A DNA stretch of 56,952 bases from Oscillospiraceae bacterium (lineage in GTDB: Bacteria; Bacillota; Clostridia; Oscillospirales; Ruminococcaceae), in assembly GCA_022508885.1 (NCBI GenBank), contig JAFLUG010000004.1:3901-60852 (forward strand), read 5' to 3'. Each line of letters starts with the position of its first letter. The first letter of the stretch is position 1. Positions 1 through 7,221 of the stretch are shown here, one piece after another. The notes below the pieces were generated by a model that did no database searches, was not told where the DNA came from, and saw nothing but the letters and a program-made list of their open reading frames with translations. The position numbers and the translations under genes are program-made.

Positions 1-2
1 CT

Positions 3-242
3 GCTCCTCCCGAGACCTCGGGCGGCAAGATGTCTCAGGACGATATCGAGAAAATGTTAGCGGCGGCGGCAAGTGCCGAGCCCGAGCCTGAGCCTGTCGC
101 AGAGCCCGCTGAGACTGCCGAGACCGTCGCACAGTCCGAGACTGTCACACAGCCCGAGGCTGCGTCAGGCTCCGGCGGACAGATGTCTCAGTCGGAAATT
201 GAGGCTCTGCTCAGCGGAATGGCGGACGACGCGAAGAAATAA
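3..242 (+). CDS. C-terminal part of a protein with repeated FliM-like MSQ peptides
   Basis: The reading frame is open from the window edge, so the true start lies outside; this is the last 79 residues. It contains two copies of a short peptide, MSQDDIEKML (near residues 10-19 of the fragment) and MSQSEIEALL (near 61-70), joined by a Pro/Glu/Ala/Thr-rich, probably disordered linker and ending in a stop at 240-242. The peptide resembles the N-terminal LSQDEIDALL of the flagellar switch proteins FliM/FliY, which binds phosphorylated CheY. That similarity is short, so a link to motility is inference only, although a late flagellar operon lies 8 kb downstream. The folded part of the protein is not visible, so no function is assigned. 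Confidence 0.6.
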   Translation, partial: APPETSGGKMSQDDIEKMLAAAASAEPEPEPVAEPAETAETVAQSETVTQPEAASGSGGQMSQSEIEALLSGMADDAKK

Positions 243-265
243 TTTCACGGAAAGTTCATGTTGTT

Positions 266-297
266 TTTACATATTTTTAAACAACGGCCTGTATAAT
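266..297 (+). promoter_or_regulatory. Weak candidate promoter upstream of the alarmone synthetase gene
   Basis: TATAAT occurs at 292-297. The best -35 match, TTTACA at 266-271, is 20 bp away, which is longer than the preferred 17. Transcription from here is possible but the spacing makes it doubtful. Confidence 0.3.
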
Positions 298-313
298 TTT
301 TCACATACAGGGG

Positions 314-1024
314 GTGTTTTATCTGACAACAAAAAAGCGCGCCGCTTTACAGGAGACAGACGAAGAGCTTGTACCCGTAAAGCAGTTTTTGAGTGAAAAT
401 CAACAGCAGATAGTACAGGAGTTTTACTATCAGTTCATTGAAATGGAACACCTGTACGAATCCGCTATACGCGAAGTAAAGACCAAGCTCGAAATTCTCG
501 ACAGCGAGTTTCGCACGAAATATTCGTACAATCCCATTCATCACATCGAGGACAGGCTGAAATCGCCCGAAAGCATTTTCAAGAAAATGCAGAACAAGGG
601 CATAAAGTTTTCCTGCGAGGGAATACGCGAAAACCTCAACGACATTGCCGGCGTAAGGGTGATATGCAACTATATTGAGGACATCTACCACGTCGCCGAG
701 CTTCTCACGGCACAGGACGACGTTCAGCTCATACAGATCAAGGACTATATACGTTCTCCTAAACCGAACGGCTACCGCAGTCTGCACCTTGTTATACAGA
801 CTCCCGTTTACCTTTCGGACAGGAAAGAGCTTGTAAATGTGGAGGTCCAGATAAGAACGATAGCGATGGACTTCTGGGCAAGTCTCGAGCACGAGCTTAA
901 ATACAAATCGGACGTTCGGGTGTCAGCCGAGCTTGCGGAACAGCTCAAAGACTGCGCCGAGCAGATCTCCGACATCGACTCGCGAATGCAGGATATATAC
1001 AGGACGCTCAAAGAGATAGATTGA
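314..1024 (+). CDS. relQ: Small alarmone (p)ppGpp synthetase, RelQ-like
   Basis: A 236-residue single-domain synthetase that transfers pyrophosphate from ATP to GDP or GTP to make (p)ppGpp in the cytoplasm. The family motifs are in order: RLKSPESIFKKM (81-92), the Asp of NDIAGVRVIC (109-118), the GTP-binding stretch KDYIRSPKPNGYRSLH (143-158), the catalytic Glu in VEVQIRT (176-182) and HELKYK (193-198). No hydrolase HD domain or C-terminal regulatory domain is present, so it is a stand-alone synthetase like B. subtilis YjbM. The start is uncertain. GTG at 314 overlaps the AGGGGG ribosome site (309-314), while an in-frame CTG at 323 has ideal spacing to it. The next gene follows after a 350-bp palindromic spacer. 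Confidence 0.9.
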   Translation: MFYLTTKKRAALQETDEELVPVKQFLSENQQQIVQEFYYQFIEMEHLYESAIREVKTKLEILDSEFRTKYSYNPIHHIEDRLKSPESIFKKMQNKGIKFSCEGIRENLNDIAGVRVICNYIEDIYHVAELLTAQDDVQLIQIKDYIRSPKPNGYRSLHLVIQTPVYLSDRKELVNVEVQIRTIAMDFWASLEHELKYKSDVRVSAELAEQLKDCAEQISDIDSRMQDIYRTLKEID

Positions 1025-1057
1025 TATAATGTTGTCTTGACGGAGTTTATTTAAAAA

Positions 1058-1352
1058 GAATTTCAAAATTCATGACTTGGCGGCACGCTGCGCTTAGCCG
1101 CCAAGTCAGAACCGCATTAAATTTTTCTGCGAAAAATTTAATGCTTTTTGAAATTCGCTCTCGGCTATAACGCGGTTGTGGCGGTGTATCTCTCGGTTAA
1201 AACGCGGTCTTGGCGTTTTATCTCCCAGTTAAAACAAGTTGATCCCGAAGGACGAATTTCAAAAAGATCAAAATTTTTTCTTGTGAAAAAATTTTGACCG
1301 GTTCTCACTTTGCGGCGGCACCGCCGACGCAAAGTGATGAATTTTGAAATTC
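1058..1352. repeat. 295-bp nested palindromic element with 16-bp terminal inverted repeats
   Basis: The outer arms GAATTTCAAAATTCAT (1058-1073) and its reverse complement (1337-1352) match perfectly. Nested inside are perfect or near-perfect hairpins: 1074-1084/1097-1107 (GACTTGGCGGC), 1114-1127/1131-1144 (14 bp, 3-nt loop), 1144-1157/1253-1266 (14 bp, enclosing the 32-bp repeats), 1268-1280/1285-1297 (13 bp) and 1305-1314/1328-1337 (10 bp plus a GC-rich inner stem). It ends just before the ribosome site of the next gene. It holds no coding sequence. It looks like a MITE-like or compound palindromic element. As RNA it could also fold into a multibranched leader for the following gene. Confidence 0.85.
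1158..1247 (+). repeat. 2.5 tandem copies of a 32-bp unit inside the palindrome
   Basis: Units start at 1158, 1190 and 1222. Each begins CTCTCGGYTAWAACGCGGT or a close variant and continues TTGGCG..TTTATC; the third copy is truncated. Related single units occur at 35307-35370 and 46375-46405, so the unit belongs to a dispersed family. Confidence 0.7.
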
Positions 1353-1374
1353 AAATTAAAAGGAGGTTGTTATT

Positions 1375-1971
1375 ATGAGCAAAAAGATCGTTACCATCAC
1401 ACGGCAGTACGCCAGTGGCGGACGGGAAATCGGAATGAAGCTTGCCGAGAAGATAGGCGCGGAGTTTTGCGACAAAAAGCTGCTTGAAGAAGCGGCAAAG
1501 TCCAGCGGGATACACCAGAGCCACTTTGAGGAAAACGACGAAAAACGCACGAGCAGTTTTCTGTATCTTCTGTCCACGACCTACGGACAAAGCGGAGTTC
1601 CGTTTGACGACACGCTTTTCTTCGCCCAGCTCAACGCCATTCAGAAAATAGCCTCACAGCAGTCCTGCGTTATTATCGGGCGCTGTGCGGATTATGCGCT
1701 GAGAGATTTTGAAAACGTTGCTCATATACTTATTTCCGCCCCCGAAGAATGGCGGGTAAAGCGGGCTGTAGAGGTCTACGGAATTGAGGAAAAACACGCG
1801 AAGGACTATGTAAAGCGTATCGACAAACAGCGCATAGCCTATTACAATTACTATACCGACAAGCGCTGGGGCGTTCCGCAGAACTATCATCTGTGCGTGG
1901 ACAGCTCCGCCCTCGGGATAGACGGCACAGTAAATCTGCTTAAGACTTTCCTTGACGAATTTTATTCGTAA
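1375..1971 (+). CDS. Cytidylate kinase-like family protein
   Basis: A 198-residue P-loop-like nucleoside kinase of the cytidylate-kinase-like family, common in Clostridia beside the true Cmk. The N-terminal ITRQYASGGREIG (7-19) is the family's atypical nucleotide-binding loop, followed by the IGxRFCDKKLL-type stretch (27-36). CVIIGRCADY (near 98-107) and the Arg/Lys-rich lid with YYNYYTDKRWG (near 160-170) are typical of the family. The substrate is not established for this clade, so phosphorylation of CMP is inference. The start is the ATG 9 bases after AAAAGGAGG (1357-1365), which lies at the edge of the palindromic element. It may be cotranscribed with the alarmone synthetase, as no separate promoter is obvious. 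Confidence 0.8.
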   Translation: MSKKIVTITRQYASGGREIGMKLAEKIGAEFCDKKLLEEAAKSSGIHQSHFEENDEKRTSSFLYLLSTTYGQSGVPFDDTLFFAQLNAIQKIASQQSCVIIGRCADYALRDFENVAHILISAPEEWRVKRAVEVYGIEEKHAKDYVKRIDKQRIAYYNYYTDKRWGVPQNYHLCVDSSALGIDGTVNLLKTFLDEFYS

Positions 1972-1992
1972 ACCGCCTCTTACATAAAAATC

Positions 1993-2025
1993 AACCGCGC
2001 CGTTTGCATACCGGCGCGGTTTTTT
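1993..2025. terminator. Bidirectional rho-independent terminator between convergent genes
   Basis: The stem AACCGCGCCG (1993-2002) pairs with CGGCGCGGTT (2012-2021), followed by a T run (2020-2025). An alternative outer pairing AAATCAACCG (1988-1997)/CGGTTGATTT (2031-2040) also exists. It separates the plus-strand kinase-like gene from the minus-strand gene ending at 2048. Confidence 0.85.
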
Positions 2026-2047
2026 ATTTTCGGTTGATTTCCAAAAC

Positions 2048-4630
2048 TCAGGCTTGTGTCTGTGCCGCGGTAATGTACAGCTCTTCGAGCGCGTACCTCT
2101 CGCTTTCGATAGCGTCAAACCTTGCTTTGAACGCCGCGTACTCGTCCGCGGTCAGTGAGTAGTTTTCATAATAAACATTCGAAACGTCCATATACAGGTA
2201 ATAGTAATCCTGATAAAGAGCCGTTACGCTGCTGTAAAGGTCTTTGTCATCAACGCCATATATCTCGGGAAGGCTGAGCAAAGCGCTTGACGAGTATGAG
2301 ATATCGGACAGAAGCTCGTCTACGTCAGACATGTTCACGTTGTTGGCGGACGCTATAAGCTCGTCAAGGGCGTCTGCCATGGTATCGCCAAGCTCGCCGC
2401 CGTTCTGGTTTCTCAGAGCGTCGCGAATGCTTTCGAGATACGCTATCATCTCGGTCTTAAACGCTTCGTCGGGCTCAGAGCCGTCAACGTAGGGAGTGAG
2501 ATCCAAAACAGACGAAGGCTTGTTTAAGTCAGACGTGTTGTTTTCCGCTGTTACGGCATAGGTAAAGGAAACCTTTCCGAGCTTGTTTGACTCAACTCCG
2601 AAGGACGAAGTGTAGGTGCTTCCGTCTACCTTAGCGCTCAAAACAAGCTTTGAGTCGACCAGAAGCTCAGAGTAATTTGCCTCAACGGCGCTTTCTTCCT
2701 CGAAATTCTTCGGGAGCGAAACGCTTATCTCATAGGTTCCTGTCAGAACGTCGTCCTTGCAGAACTTGACGGTCTTGGCATCCTTATACTTTACCTTGAG
2801 GGTAACGCTTTCGCCGTCGTTTGTTATCTTAACGGTCGCTGTACCGTCTGTGTCGCTTTCCTTCACAACCTTTACGGAGAGCGAAACGTCAGTGCCGTCT
2901 GTAGTATACTCGAAATCGTATTCGGGAATATAATGGGTCGTGGACTCGGTCTTATACTTGAACTCACACGCGGACTCGCTGCCGTTTTCCGCGTAAGCTA
3001 TTTCCATCTTGCCGTCGTCGGCTGTCAGCTTATACGATTTTCCGAGAACATTTCCCGCGTTGTCGATAACGGTTGTTATCTTGAGCTTTGCGGAGCGGTC
3101 CACATCAAGATCGGATATGGAGTCGAGGATATTCTTTTCATACTCGTCCTCGGTAATTTCAATTCCGCAGCCGTTGAGATATTCAACTATCCTGCTCTTG
3201 AAATACCCATCGTTCGCTATCTTCTCAACGATATTCTCAACAAGCTCCTCAAGCATCTCGCTGTCAAACTCGGCAGTGATGACCTTTCCAGAAACCGAAA
3301 CGCCCGAAACGGAGATATCTCCGTTTTCCATTTCTACCTCGGCTTTTCTGTAGCTTTCAAGATATATCTCGACAATTTCGTTTATAAAGCGCTCTATCTC
3401 GCTTTCCTCAAGCTCAAGAACGATGTTTGCCGAGCCGGAGCTTGTGATATCGATACGGTCTTCGGCCATTTCTCCCACCTTGACCATAAGCGCTTTTTCC
3501 GAAGCGAACGGCAGAACAATGTATGCCTCTCCGTCCGAGTTCATCAGCACTTTGACGTCGAGTCTGAGGTTTTTGATATCGGCGGCCGCCTTAAACGCGT
3601 AGGAGCTGTCCGATGTCGTTACTCCCGCGGAGACCGTTGTGCCGTTTATGTATCCGAGCAGCTCGTCAAGCTCTTCGTCGGAAATATAAAACTCTTTTTT
3701 AAGCTCTTCCTTCGCTGTATCTGTAAGCTCGGCGTCCGCCGCAAACGAGAACATAACGGAGTTTGCGCCGTAAGCCTCGACCAGAGAGCTGTTGAGCGCC
3801 TCGAAAAGCGACGCGAGGTCTACCGACGGAATGTCGCTTGCAGAAACTCTGCTCATCAGCGGCACCGTGGCAGTATCGCTTGCGCCGACGGTGTTAAGCG
3901 CGCTGAAAGAAGAGAAAATTCCCGATGCGGTCTTGATATTGTTTGAAAGCGAAGCCTTGTCAAACAGCTCAGCCGTCTGCTTTATAGAGTTGCCCTCTAC
4001 CATAGCCGCGTAGTTCGCCTTACCCATAAAGGTACTCAGAACCGTCGCCTTGTTCATAAAGCAGAATATACCGCCGCCGATAAGCGCCGCCACAAGAACC
4101 GCCACTATCGAAATGATAACGGGCTTTTTGACGCTCTTTTTCTTGACTGCCGCCGCGGCGGGAGCGTTTGAAACTACCGTGGGCGTCTGAACGCTTCCGT
4201 AAGCCGTATTCTGCTGAGGCGCGGGAGTGTATGTAGGAACAGGGTTTGTGCTGAAAGCCGCGTCCGACATGCTCTTAAACGAGGGCGCGCCGTCCTGAGC
4301 CGAGCCTGCGTACGAACTGCCCGACGGAGTGTAAACAGGCTGAGGAACAGTCTGAGAAACGGGCTGAGGAACAGGTTGTTCTTCAATAACCGGAATGACC
4401 GGCTCTGTCATATCCAACACATCATCAAGCTTAGCCGTATCCGCCGCTGTCATATCCCGCGCGGCGGTCTCCGAGCCAACAGGCGTACCGCAGGAAGGAC
4501 AGAACTTTGTGTTTTCCGAAAGCTCTGTGCCGCACTTCGTGCAGAACTTTTTCCGAACAACGGGCGTTCCGCAGGTCTGGCAAAATTTCGAGCCCTCGGG
4601 GAGCTCACTGTTACATTTGCTGCAAATCAT
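2048..4630 (-). CDS. Large membrane protein with two zinc ribbons and an exported domain
   Basis: An 860-residue protein. Two zinc ribbons are at the cytoplasmic N-terminus (Cys 3, 6, 17, 20 and Cys 30, 33, 44, 47). They are followed by a Pro/Gln/Ser-rich linker (about 75-165), one transmembrane helix (171-192) after a Lys-rich stop-transfer stretch, and about 660 residues outside the cell. The outer part is rich in Asp, Glu and beta-prone segments and resembles no enzyme I recognise. Zinc-ribbon single-pass proteins of this shape are frequent in Clostridia with unknown roles; surface sensing or adhesion is a guess. The ribosome site is GAAAGGATA before the ATG, and it has its own strong sigma-A promoter. 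Confidence 0.75.
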   Translation of the reverse strand: MICSKCNSELPEGSKFCQTCGTPVVRKKFCTKCGTELSENTKFCPSCGTPVGSETAARDMTAADTAKLDDVLDMTEPVIPVIEEQPVPQPVSQTVPQPVYTPSGSSYAGSAQDGAPSFKSMSDAAFSTNPVPTYTPAPQQNTAYGSVQTPTVVSNAPAAAAVKKKSVKKPVIISIVAVLVAALIGGGIFCFMNKATVLSTFMGKANYAAMVEGNSIKQTAELFDKASLSNNIKTASGIFSSFSALNTVGASDTATVPLMSRVSASDIPSVDLASLFEALNSSLVEAYGANSVMFSFAADAELTDTAKEELKKEFYISDEELDELLGYINGTTVSAGVTTSDSSYAFKAAADIKNLRLDVKVLMNSDGEAYIVLPFASEKALMVKVGEMAEDRIDITSSGSANIVLELEESEIERFINEIVEIYLESYRKAEVEMENGDISVSGVSVSGKVITAEFDSEMLEELVENIVEKIANDGYFKSRIVEYLNGCGIEITEDEYEKNILDSISDLDVDRSAKLKITTVIDNAGNVLGKSYKLTADDGKMEIAYAENGSESACEFKYKTESTTHYIPEYDFEYTTDGTDVSLSVKVVKESDTDGTATVKITNDGESVTLKVKYKDAKTVKFCKDDVLTGTYEISVSLPKNFEEESAVEANYSELLVDSKLVLSAKVDGSTYTSSFGVESNKLGKVSFTYAVTAENNTSDLNKPSSVLDLTPYVDGSEPDEAFKTEMIAYLESIRDALRNQNGGELGDTMADALDELIASANNVNMSDVDELLSDISYSSSALLSLPEIYGVDDKDLYSSVTALYQDYYYLYMDVSNVYYENYSLTADEYAAFKARFDAIESERYALEELYITAAQTQA

Positions 4631-4695
4631 AGATATTATCCTTTCACAATCGAAAACAAGGCAAAAACACCTTATATATACTTCCCGATAATAAT

Positions 4696-4724
4696 ATTAT
4701 AGCCTTTTTAAAATATGCCGTCAA
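4696..4724 (-). promoter_or_regulatory. Sigma-A promoter of the zinc-ribbon membrane protein gene
   Basis: On the minus strand TTGACG (4719-4724) and TATAAT (4696-4701) are separated by 17 bp. Transcription would start near 4689, giving a leader of about 60 nt. Confidence 0.85.
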
Positions 4725-4825
4725 CGGTTATTCACACAAAATTACACGCGTTTTGAGAATCAATTTTGTGCAACCTAACACAATTCGGTTGAGAATTGAC
4801 CGTACACTGTTTGGAAGTAAATGTA

Positions 4826-4929
4826 AGACTGCCGAAAAGCCCGCGCTTAATAAGCGCAGGCTCAAATCGTATAAAAAGCCGAATTTCTTCAGACTGTTGA
4901 CGACGCAGTTGGGGCTTTATCGGCAGTCT
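4826..4929. repeat. Interspersed repeat copy 1 (AGACTGCCGA...TCGGCAGTCT)
   Basis: Terminal inverted repeats AGACTGCCGA (4826-4835) and TCGGCAGTCT (4920-4929) enclose 84 bp, including the inner palindrome GCGCTTAATAAGCGC (4843-4857). It sits directly after the stop of the 3D-domain gene. On the minus strand its inner hairpin followed by CTTTTC may terminate that transcript. Other copies are at 7065, 41170 and 52790. Confidence 0.85.
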
Positions 4930-4936
4930 GACCGAT

Positions 4937-6028
4937 TTACCTTTCGCTGGCGCTGATATATCTGTTGTCGCCCATGGAGAGCACATAAACGTCCACATAG
5001 ACCGCGCCCCATTTGCACGAGTCCTCATAGCTTCCCATGAAAACGTCTACCGTAACTCTTCCGTCCATAAGTCCGAGTCCCGTATCGGCGGCTATAGCGT
5101 AGCCGTAAACGCGGCTTCCGTCCTGAGCGACGATATAAAGCTCGCTTCCGTAAGGAATTACGTTGGGATTTACCGCGACAGTTCCTACGACAGCGTAGCG
5201 GTTGCTCGCGGTGAGAGAGCCGGCTCTCGCGGAATAAGCCGTAGCCTTGCCCGAAACCACCTTTACATAGTCCTCGGGAAGTCCGTTTACAAGCGTAAGC
5301 TTATCCTCGTCGGCAAGCTTAGCGTAAGGGACCTGAAGAGAAGTACCCTTTGCGATGATCTCGTTTACAGGCTCTTTGGTAACCTGCTCGCCGAGCTTCT
5401 GAGAGGATACATACTCCCCGTCGATATACATATCCCTGTAGTTATATGTCAGAACGCCGTTATGACCGGCGGATAAAACGCCCTCGGTACCTATCTTGAA
5501 GTTTGAGGACTCCGTATACTCGGTGCCGTAGGGGATATCAACGTCAGCGCTTCTGTTTACAAATTTAACGCGCGATACCTTTATCTCCATTCCCGCGTAA
5601 AGCTCTTCGTCAAGTCCGGCGTTTACAAGGTCGTTTTCGCCCATTGTGACGCCCGCCGCCTTAACAGCGTCGGAAACAGTGCCGTTTGTAAGTCTCAGCT
5701 CGTGAGTTTTTCCGTCCGCGATAACAGCAACGTCAAACGCGCGTTCTATCGTAATATAGATCTTATCATCGGACTTCTTTTCCAAAAGCGTTATATCTCC
5801 GTCGTAAAGCTCTATTCCCGCGTCTGTGAGAATGCCCTCGATGCTGGTCTCGTTTGTCTTTATCTCTTTTAAAACTCCGTTATCGGTGATGTAAACCGAG
5901 CTTCTGAAGTAGAGCGCGCCTGTGATGAGCGCAAGTATCATTACTATCGAAACAAGTACCATAAGCTTTACCGCTTTTCCCCGGCTCGCGAACAGTTTCA
6001 TCTTCTCTCTTATTACCTGTGATTTCAT
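4937..6028 (-). CDS. YabE/Rpf-like cell-wall protein with G5 and 3D domains
   Basis: A 363-residue membrane-anchored exported protein. It has one transmembrane segment (about 20-41), ubiquitin-like DUF348 repeats (about 44-155), a G5 domain (about 155-235) and a C-terminal 3D domain (258-355). The three name-giving aspartates are visible as D315 (AADTG), D322 and D328 (MDGRVTVDVF), along with the double-psi barrel pattern GTVAVNPNVIPYGSELYI. Family members such as B. subtilis YabE and YocH and the Rpf-like proteins cleave or remodel peptidoglycan, often at spore outgrowth or growth resumption. Lytic transglycosylase activity is therefore likely by homology. The start is the ATG 6 bases after TAAGGAGG. 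A near-consensus promoter and a short structured leader precede it. Confidence 0.88.
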   Translation of the reverse strand: MKSQVIREKMKLFASRGKAVKLMVLVSIVMILALITGALYFRSSVYITDNGVLKEIKTNETSIEGILTDAGIELYDGDITLLEKKSDDKIYITIERAFDVAVIADGKTHELRLTNGTVSDAVKAAGVTMGENDLVNAGLDEELYAGMEIKVSRVKFVNRSADVDIPYGTEYTESSNFKIGTEGVLSAGHNGVLTYNYRDMYIDGEYVSSQKLGEQVTKEPVNEIIAKGTSLQVPYAKLADEDKLTLVNGLPEDYVKVVSGKATAYSARAGSLTASNRYAVVGTVAVNPNVIPYGSELYIVAQDGSRVYGYAIAADTGLGLMDGRVTVDVFMGSYEDSCKWGAVYVDVYVLSMGDNRYISASER

Positions 6029-6084
6029 TTTTCCTCCTTAAAATCACCTCTGCGCACGGAACGAATTTCCCGGGCGCGTTTCAA

Positions 6085-6125
6085 AAACATCAGCCGTACA
6101 CATTCATTTAGTGTACCCGATGTTT
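6085..6125 (-). promoter_or_regulatory. Leader hairpin upstream of the 3D-domain gene
   Basis: In the minus-strand transcript the arms AAACATC/GATGTTT and GTACAC/GTGTAC form an interrupted stem about 40 nt long, beginning about 10 nt after the predicted start site. Its role is unknown; it does not match the c-di-AMP riboswitch often found before this gene family. Confidence 0.5.
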
Positions 6126-6139
6126 CTTTCGTTTTTTCC

Positions 6140-6168
6140 ATTATAGCAGTATTCTTCGTTAATGTCAA
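6140..6168 (-). promoter_or_regulatory. Consensus sigma-A promoter of the 3D-domain gene
   Basis: On the minus strand TTGACA (6163-6168), 17 bp, TATAAT (6140-6145): a perfect consensus match. The start site would be near 6133, so the leader is about 105 nt. Confidence 0.92.
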
Positions 6169-6380
6169 ACATAAAACCCATGTTGATTTTGTGCAAAAGT
6201 TATAAAATAATACTGAAATCAAAATGTAACATGAAAAAACATCGACGGTAATTTGGAAGATAATGTCAAATCTTAAAATTCTTGTTGTTAAATTAACTAA
6301 AATAATCAAGGCAATTTATTCATACGTTTTTTACAAAATTTCGTTATACGGAGTTTTCTGTTTATGCAAATTAGATATAA
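6169..6380. other. AT-rich spacer with no recognisable gene
   Basis: About 210 bp between the 3D-gene promoter and the HPr-operon terminator. It is very AT-rich, and no coding frame with a ribosome site, repeat or RNA is recognised in it. Confidence 0.5.
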
Positions 6381-6408
6381 AGACCGGAGCGCGCCTGCGC
6401 TCCGGTCT
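6381..6408 (-). terminator. Terminator of the twin HPr-like operon
   Basis: A perfect 12-bp stem AGACCGGAGCGC (6381-6392)/GCGCTCCGGTCT (6397-6408) with a GCCT loop, followed on the minus strand by the modest T-rich stretch TTATATC. It lies 24 bp past the end of the second HPr-like gene. Confidence 0.75.
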
Positions 6409-6431
6409 CTTCTATAATGTGGCCGTGTTTT

Positions 6432-6662
6432 TTACCCTACGATAAACTCCTTGATGTCGTCAAGGAACTCGCCGCAGTCGTCGCTGTGTACTCTCAGCTC
6501 GAGGTCGTTGGAAAGGTCAAGGCTGAAAATACCCATAATGCTCTTTGCGTCTATCGCGTATCTTCCGCTTACGATATCGACCTCATACGGGCATCCGATA
6601 ACGATGGAGCAGAACTTCTTTACGTCCGCGATGGTGTTTATTCTGATTGTTTTTGTTGTCAT
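6432..6662 (-). CDS. HPr-like regulatory protein lacking the catalytic histidine (second copy)
   Basis: A 76-residue HPr-fold protein. The Ser-46 region is conserved (KSIMGIFSLDL), but the usual GIHARPA loop with His-15 is replaced by TIADVKK, so it cannot carry phosphate in the sugar phosphotransferase system. That makes it Crh-like: a possible target of HPr kinase, acting in regulation. The start is the inner ATG at 6662, because a perfect AAAGGAGGAT lies between it and an upstream in-frame ATG at 6686. It is the second gene of a two-gene operon, 31 bp after its paralogue. Paralogy is plain: both share VSGRYA-DAKSIMGIFSLDL. Confidence 0.8.
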   Translation of the reverse strand: MTTKTIRINTIADVKKFCSIVIGCPYEVDIVSGRYAIDAKSIMGIFSLDLSNDLELRVHSDDCGEFLDDIKEFIVG

Positions 6663-6693
6663 AATTATCCTCCTTTTGTCTGCCATAAAATTG

Positions 6694-6930
6694 TCAGTCT
6701 GCCATAAACTTCTTTACTTCATCCGCGAAATCCTCGCACTGTTTGTCGTTTCCGTGAACGGTAACGGTGAGGGTCTTCTCCAGATCAAGGCTGAAGATGC
6801 CCATAATGCTCTTTGCGTCTACGGCGTATCTTCCCGAAATGACATCTATCTCAAACGGGCAGTCGTTTGTAATCGACACAAACTCTTTCACGTCGTTTAT
6901 CGACGAAAGCAATATCTTGTACTCTTTCAT
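6694..6930 (-). CDS. HPr-like regulatory protein lacking the catalytic histidine (first copy)
   Basis: A 78-residue paralogue of the next gene with the same HPr-type SIMGIFSLDL around Ser-46 and no histidine where His-15 should be (SINDVKEF instead). An upstream in-frame ATG at 6963 exists, but AAAGGGAGA lies just before the ATG at 6930, so the shorter form is chosen. It is first in the operon behind a strong promoter. A regulatory, Crh-like role in carbon control is inferred from the intact serine motif; both copies could also have drifted to an unrelated binding task. Confidence 0.8.
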   Translation of the reverse strand: MKEYKILLSSINDVKEFVSITNDCPFEIDVISGRYAVDAKSIMGIFSLDLEKTLTVTVHGNDKQCEDFADEVKKFMAD

Positions 6931-6963
6931 TTCTTCATCTCCCTTTCTTTGTTTTACAAACAC

Positions 6964-6992
6964 AATATATCAAGTTTTTGAAAATTTGTCAA
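6964..6992 (-). promoter_or_regulatory. Sigma-A promoter of the twin HPr-like operon
   Basis: On the minus strand TTGACA (6987-6992), 17 bp, TATATT (6964-6969). Its -35 lies only 7 bp from the -35 of the divergent mtaB promoter. Confidence 0.9.
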
Positions 6993-6999
6993 TACCTTA

Positions 7000-7028
7000 T
7001 TGCAAAATTTGTGTTTTTAAAGTATAAT
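7000..7028 (+). promoter_or_regulatory. Sigma-A promoter of mtaB
   Basis: TTGCAA (7000-7005), 17 bp, TATAAT (7023-7028). Transcription would start near 7035, so the mRNA leader is about 190 nt and includes a whole interspersed repeat. Confidence 0.85.
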
Positions 7029-7064
7029 GTAATTAGGTCGAGAAAACATTTTGGTGATATTGAC

Positions 7065-7188
7065 AGACTGCCGATAAACCTCCATCTGCTTTATCAGCCA
7101 TGTCACGACAGCCACAAAGGCTAATCGCGACGCGGCTTAGGGAGATTGCTTGCAATATCCCGTGCATCCGGAGGCTTCTCGACAGTCT
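7065..7188. repeat. Interspersed repeat copy 2, in the mtaB leader
   Basis: Ends AGACTGCCGA (7065-7074) and TCGACAGTCT (7179-7188). The interior is closely related to copy 4 (52790-52922) in the opposite orientation, sharing ATGCACGGGATATTGCAAGC and ATCCCTAAGCCG when read on the minus strand. Chance frames through it encode an MHGILQA-type peptide that is not a real protein. Confidence 0.88.
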
Positions 7189-7221
7189 TTGACTGGATAG
7201 TAAATATAAGGAGAGTGTGTT

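Noticed and set aside
2933-3946. Long plus-strand frame opposite the zinc-ribbon protein gene
   Set aside because: No ribosome site, no recognisable domain, and the opposite strand has the promoter, ribosome site and zinc ribbons.
6029-6133. c-di-AMP (ydaO) riboswitch before the 3D-domain gene
   Set aside because: The leader is only about 105 nt and its hairpins lack the conserved ydaO motifs.
6025-6309. Open frame of 94 residues upstream of the 3D-domain gene
   Set aside because: It has no ribosome site and runs through the consensus promoter and leader hairpin of the real gene, so it is not translated in that form.
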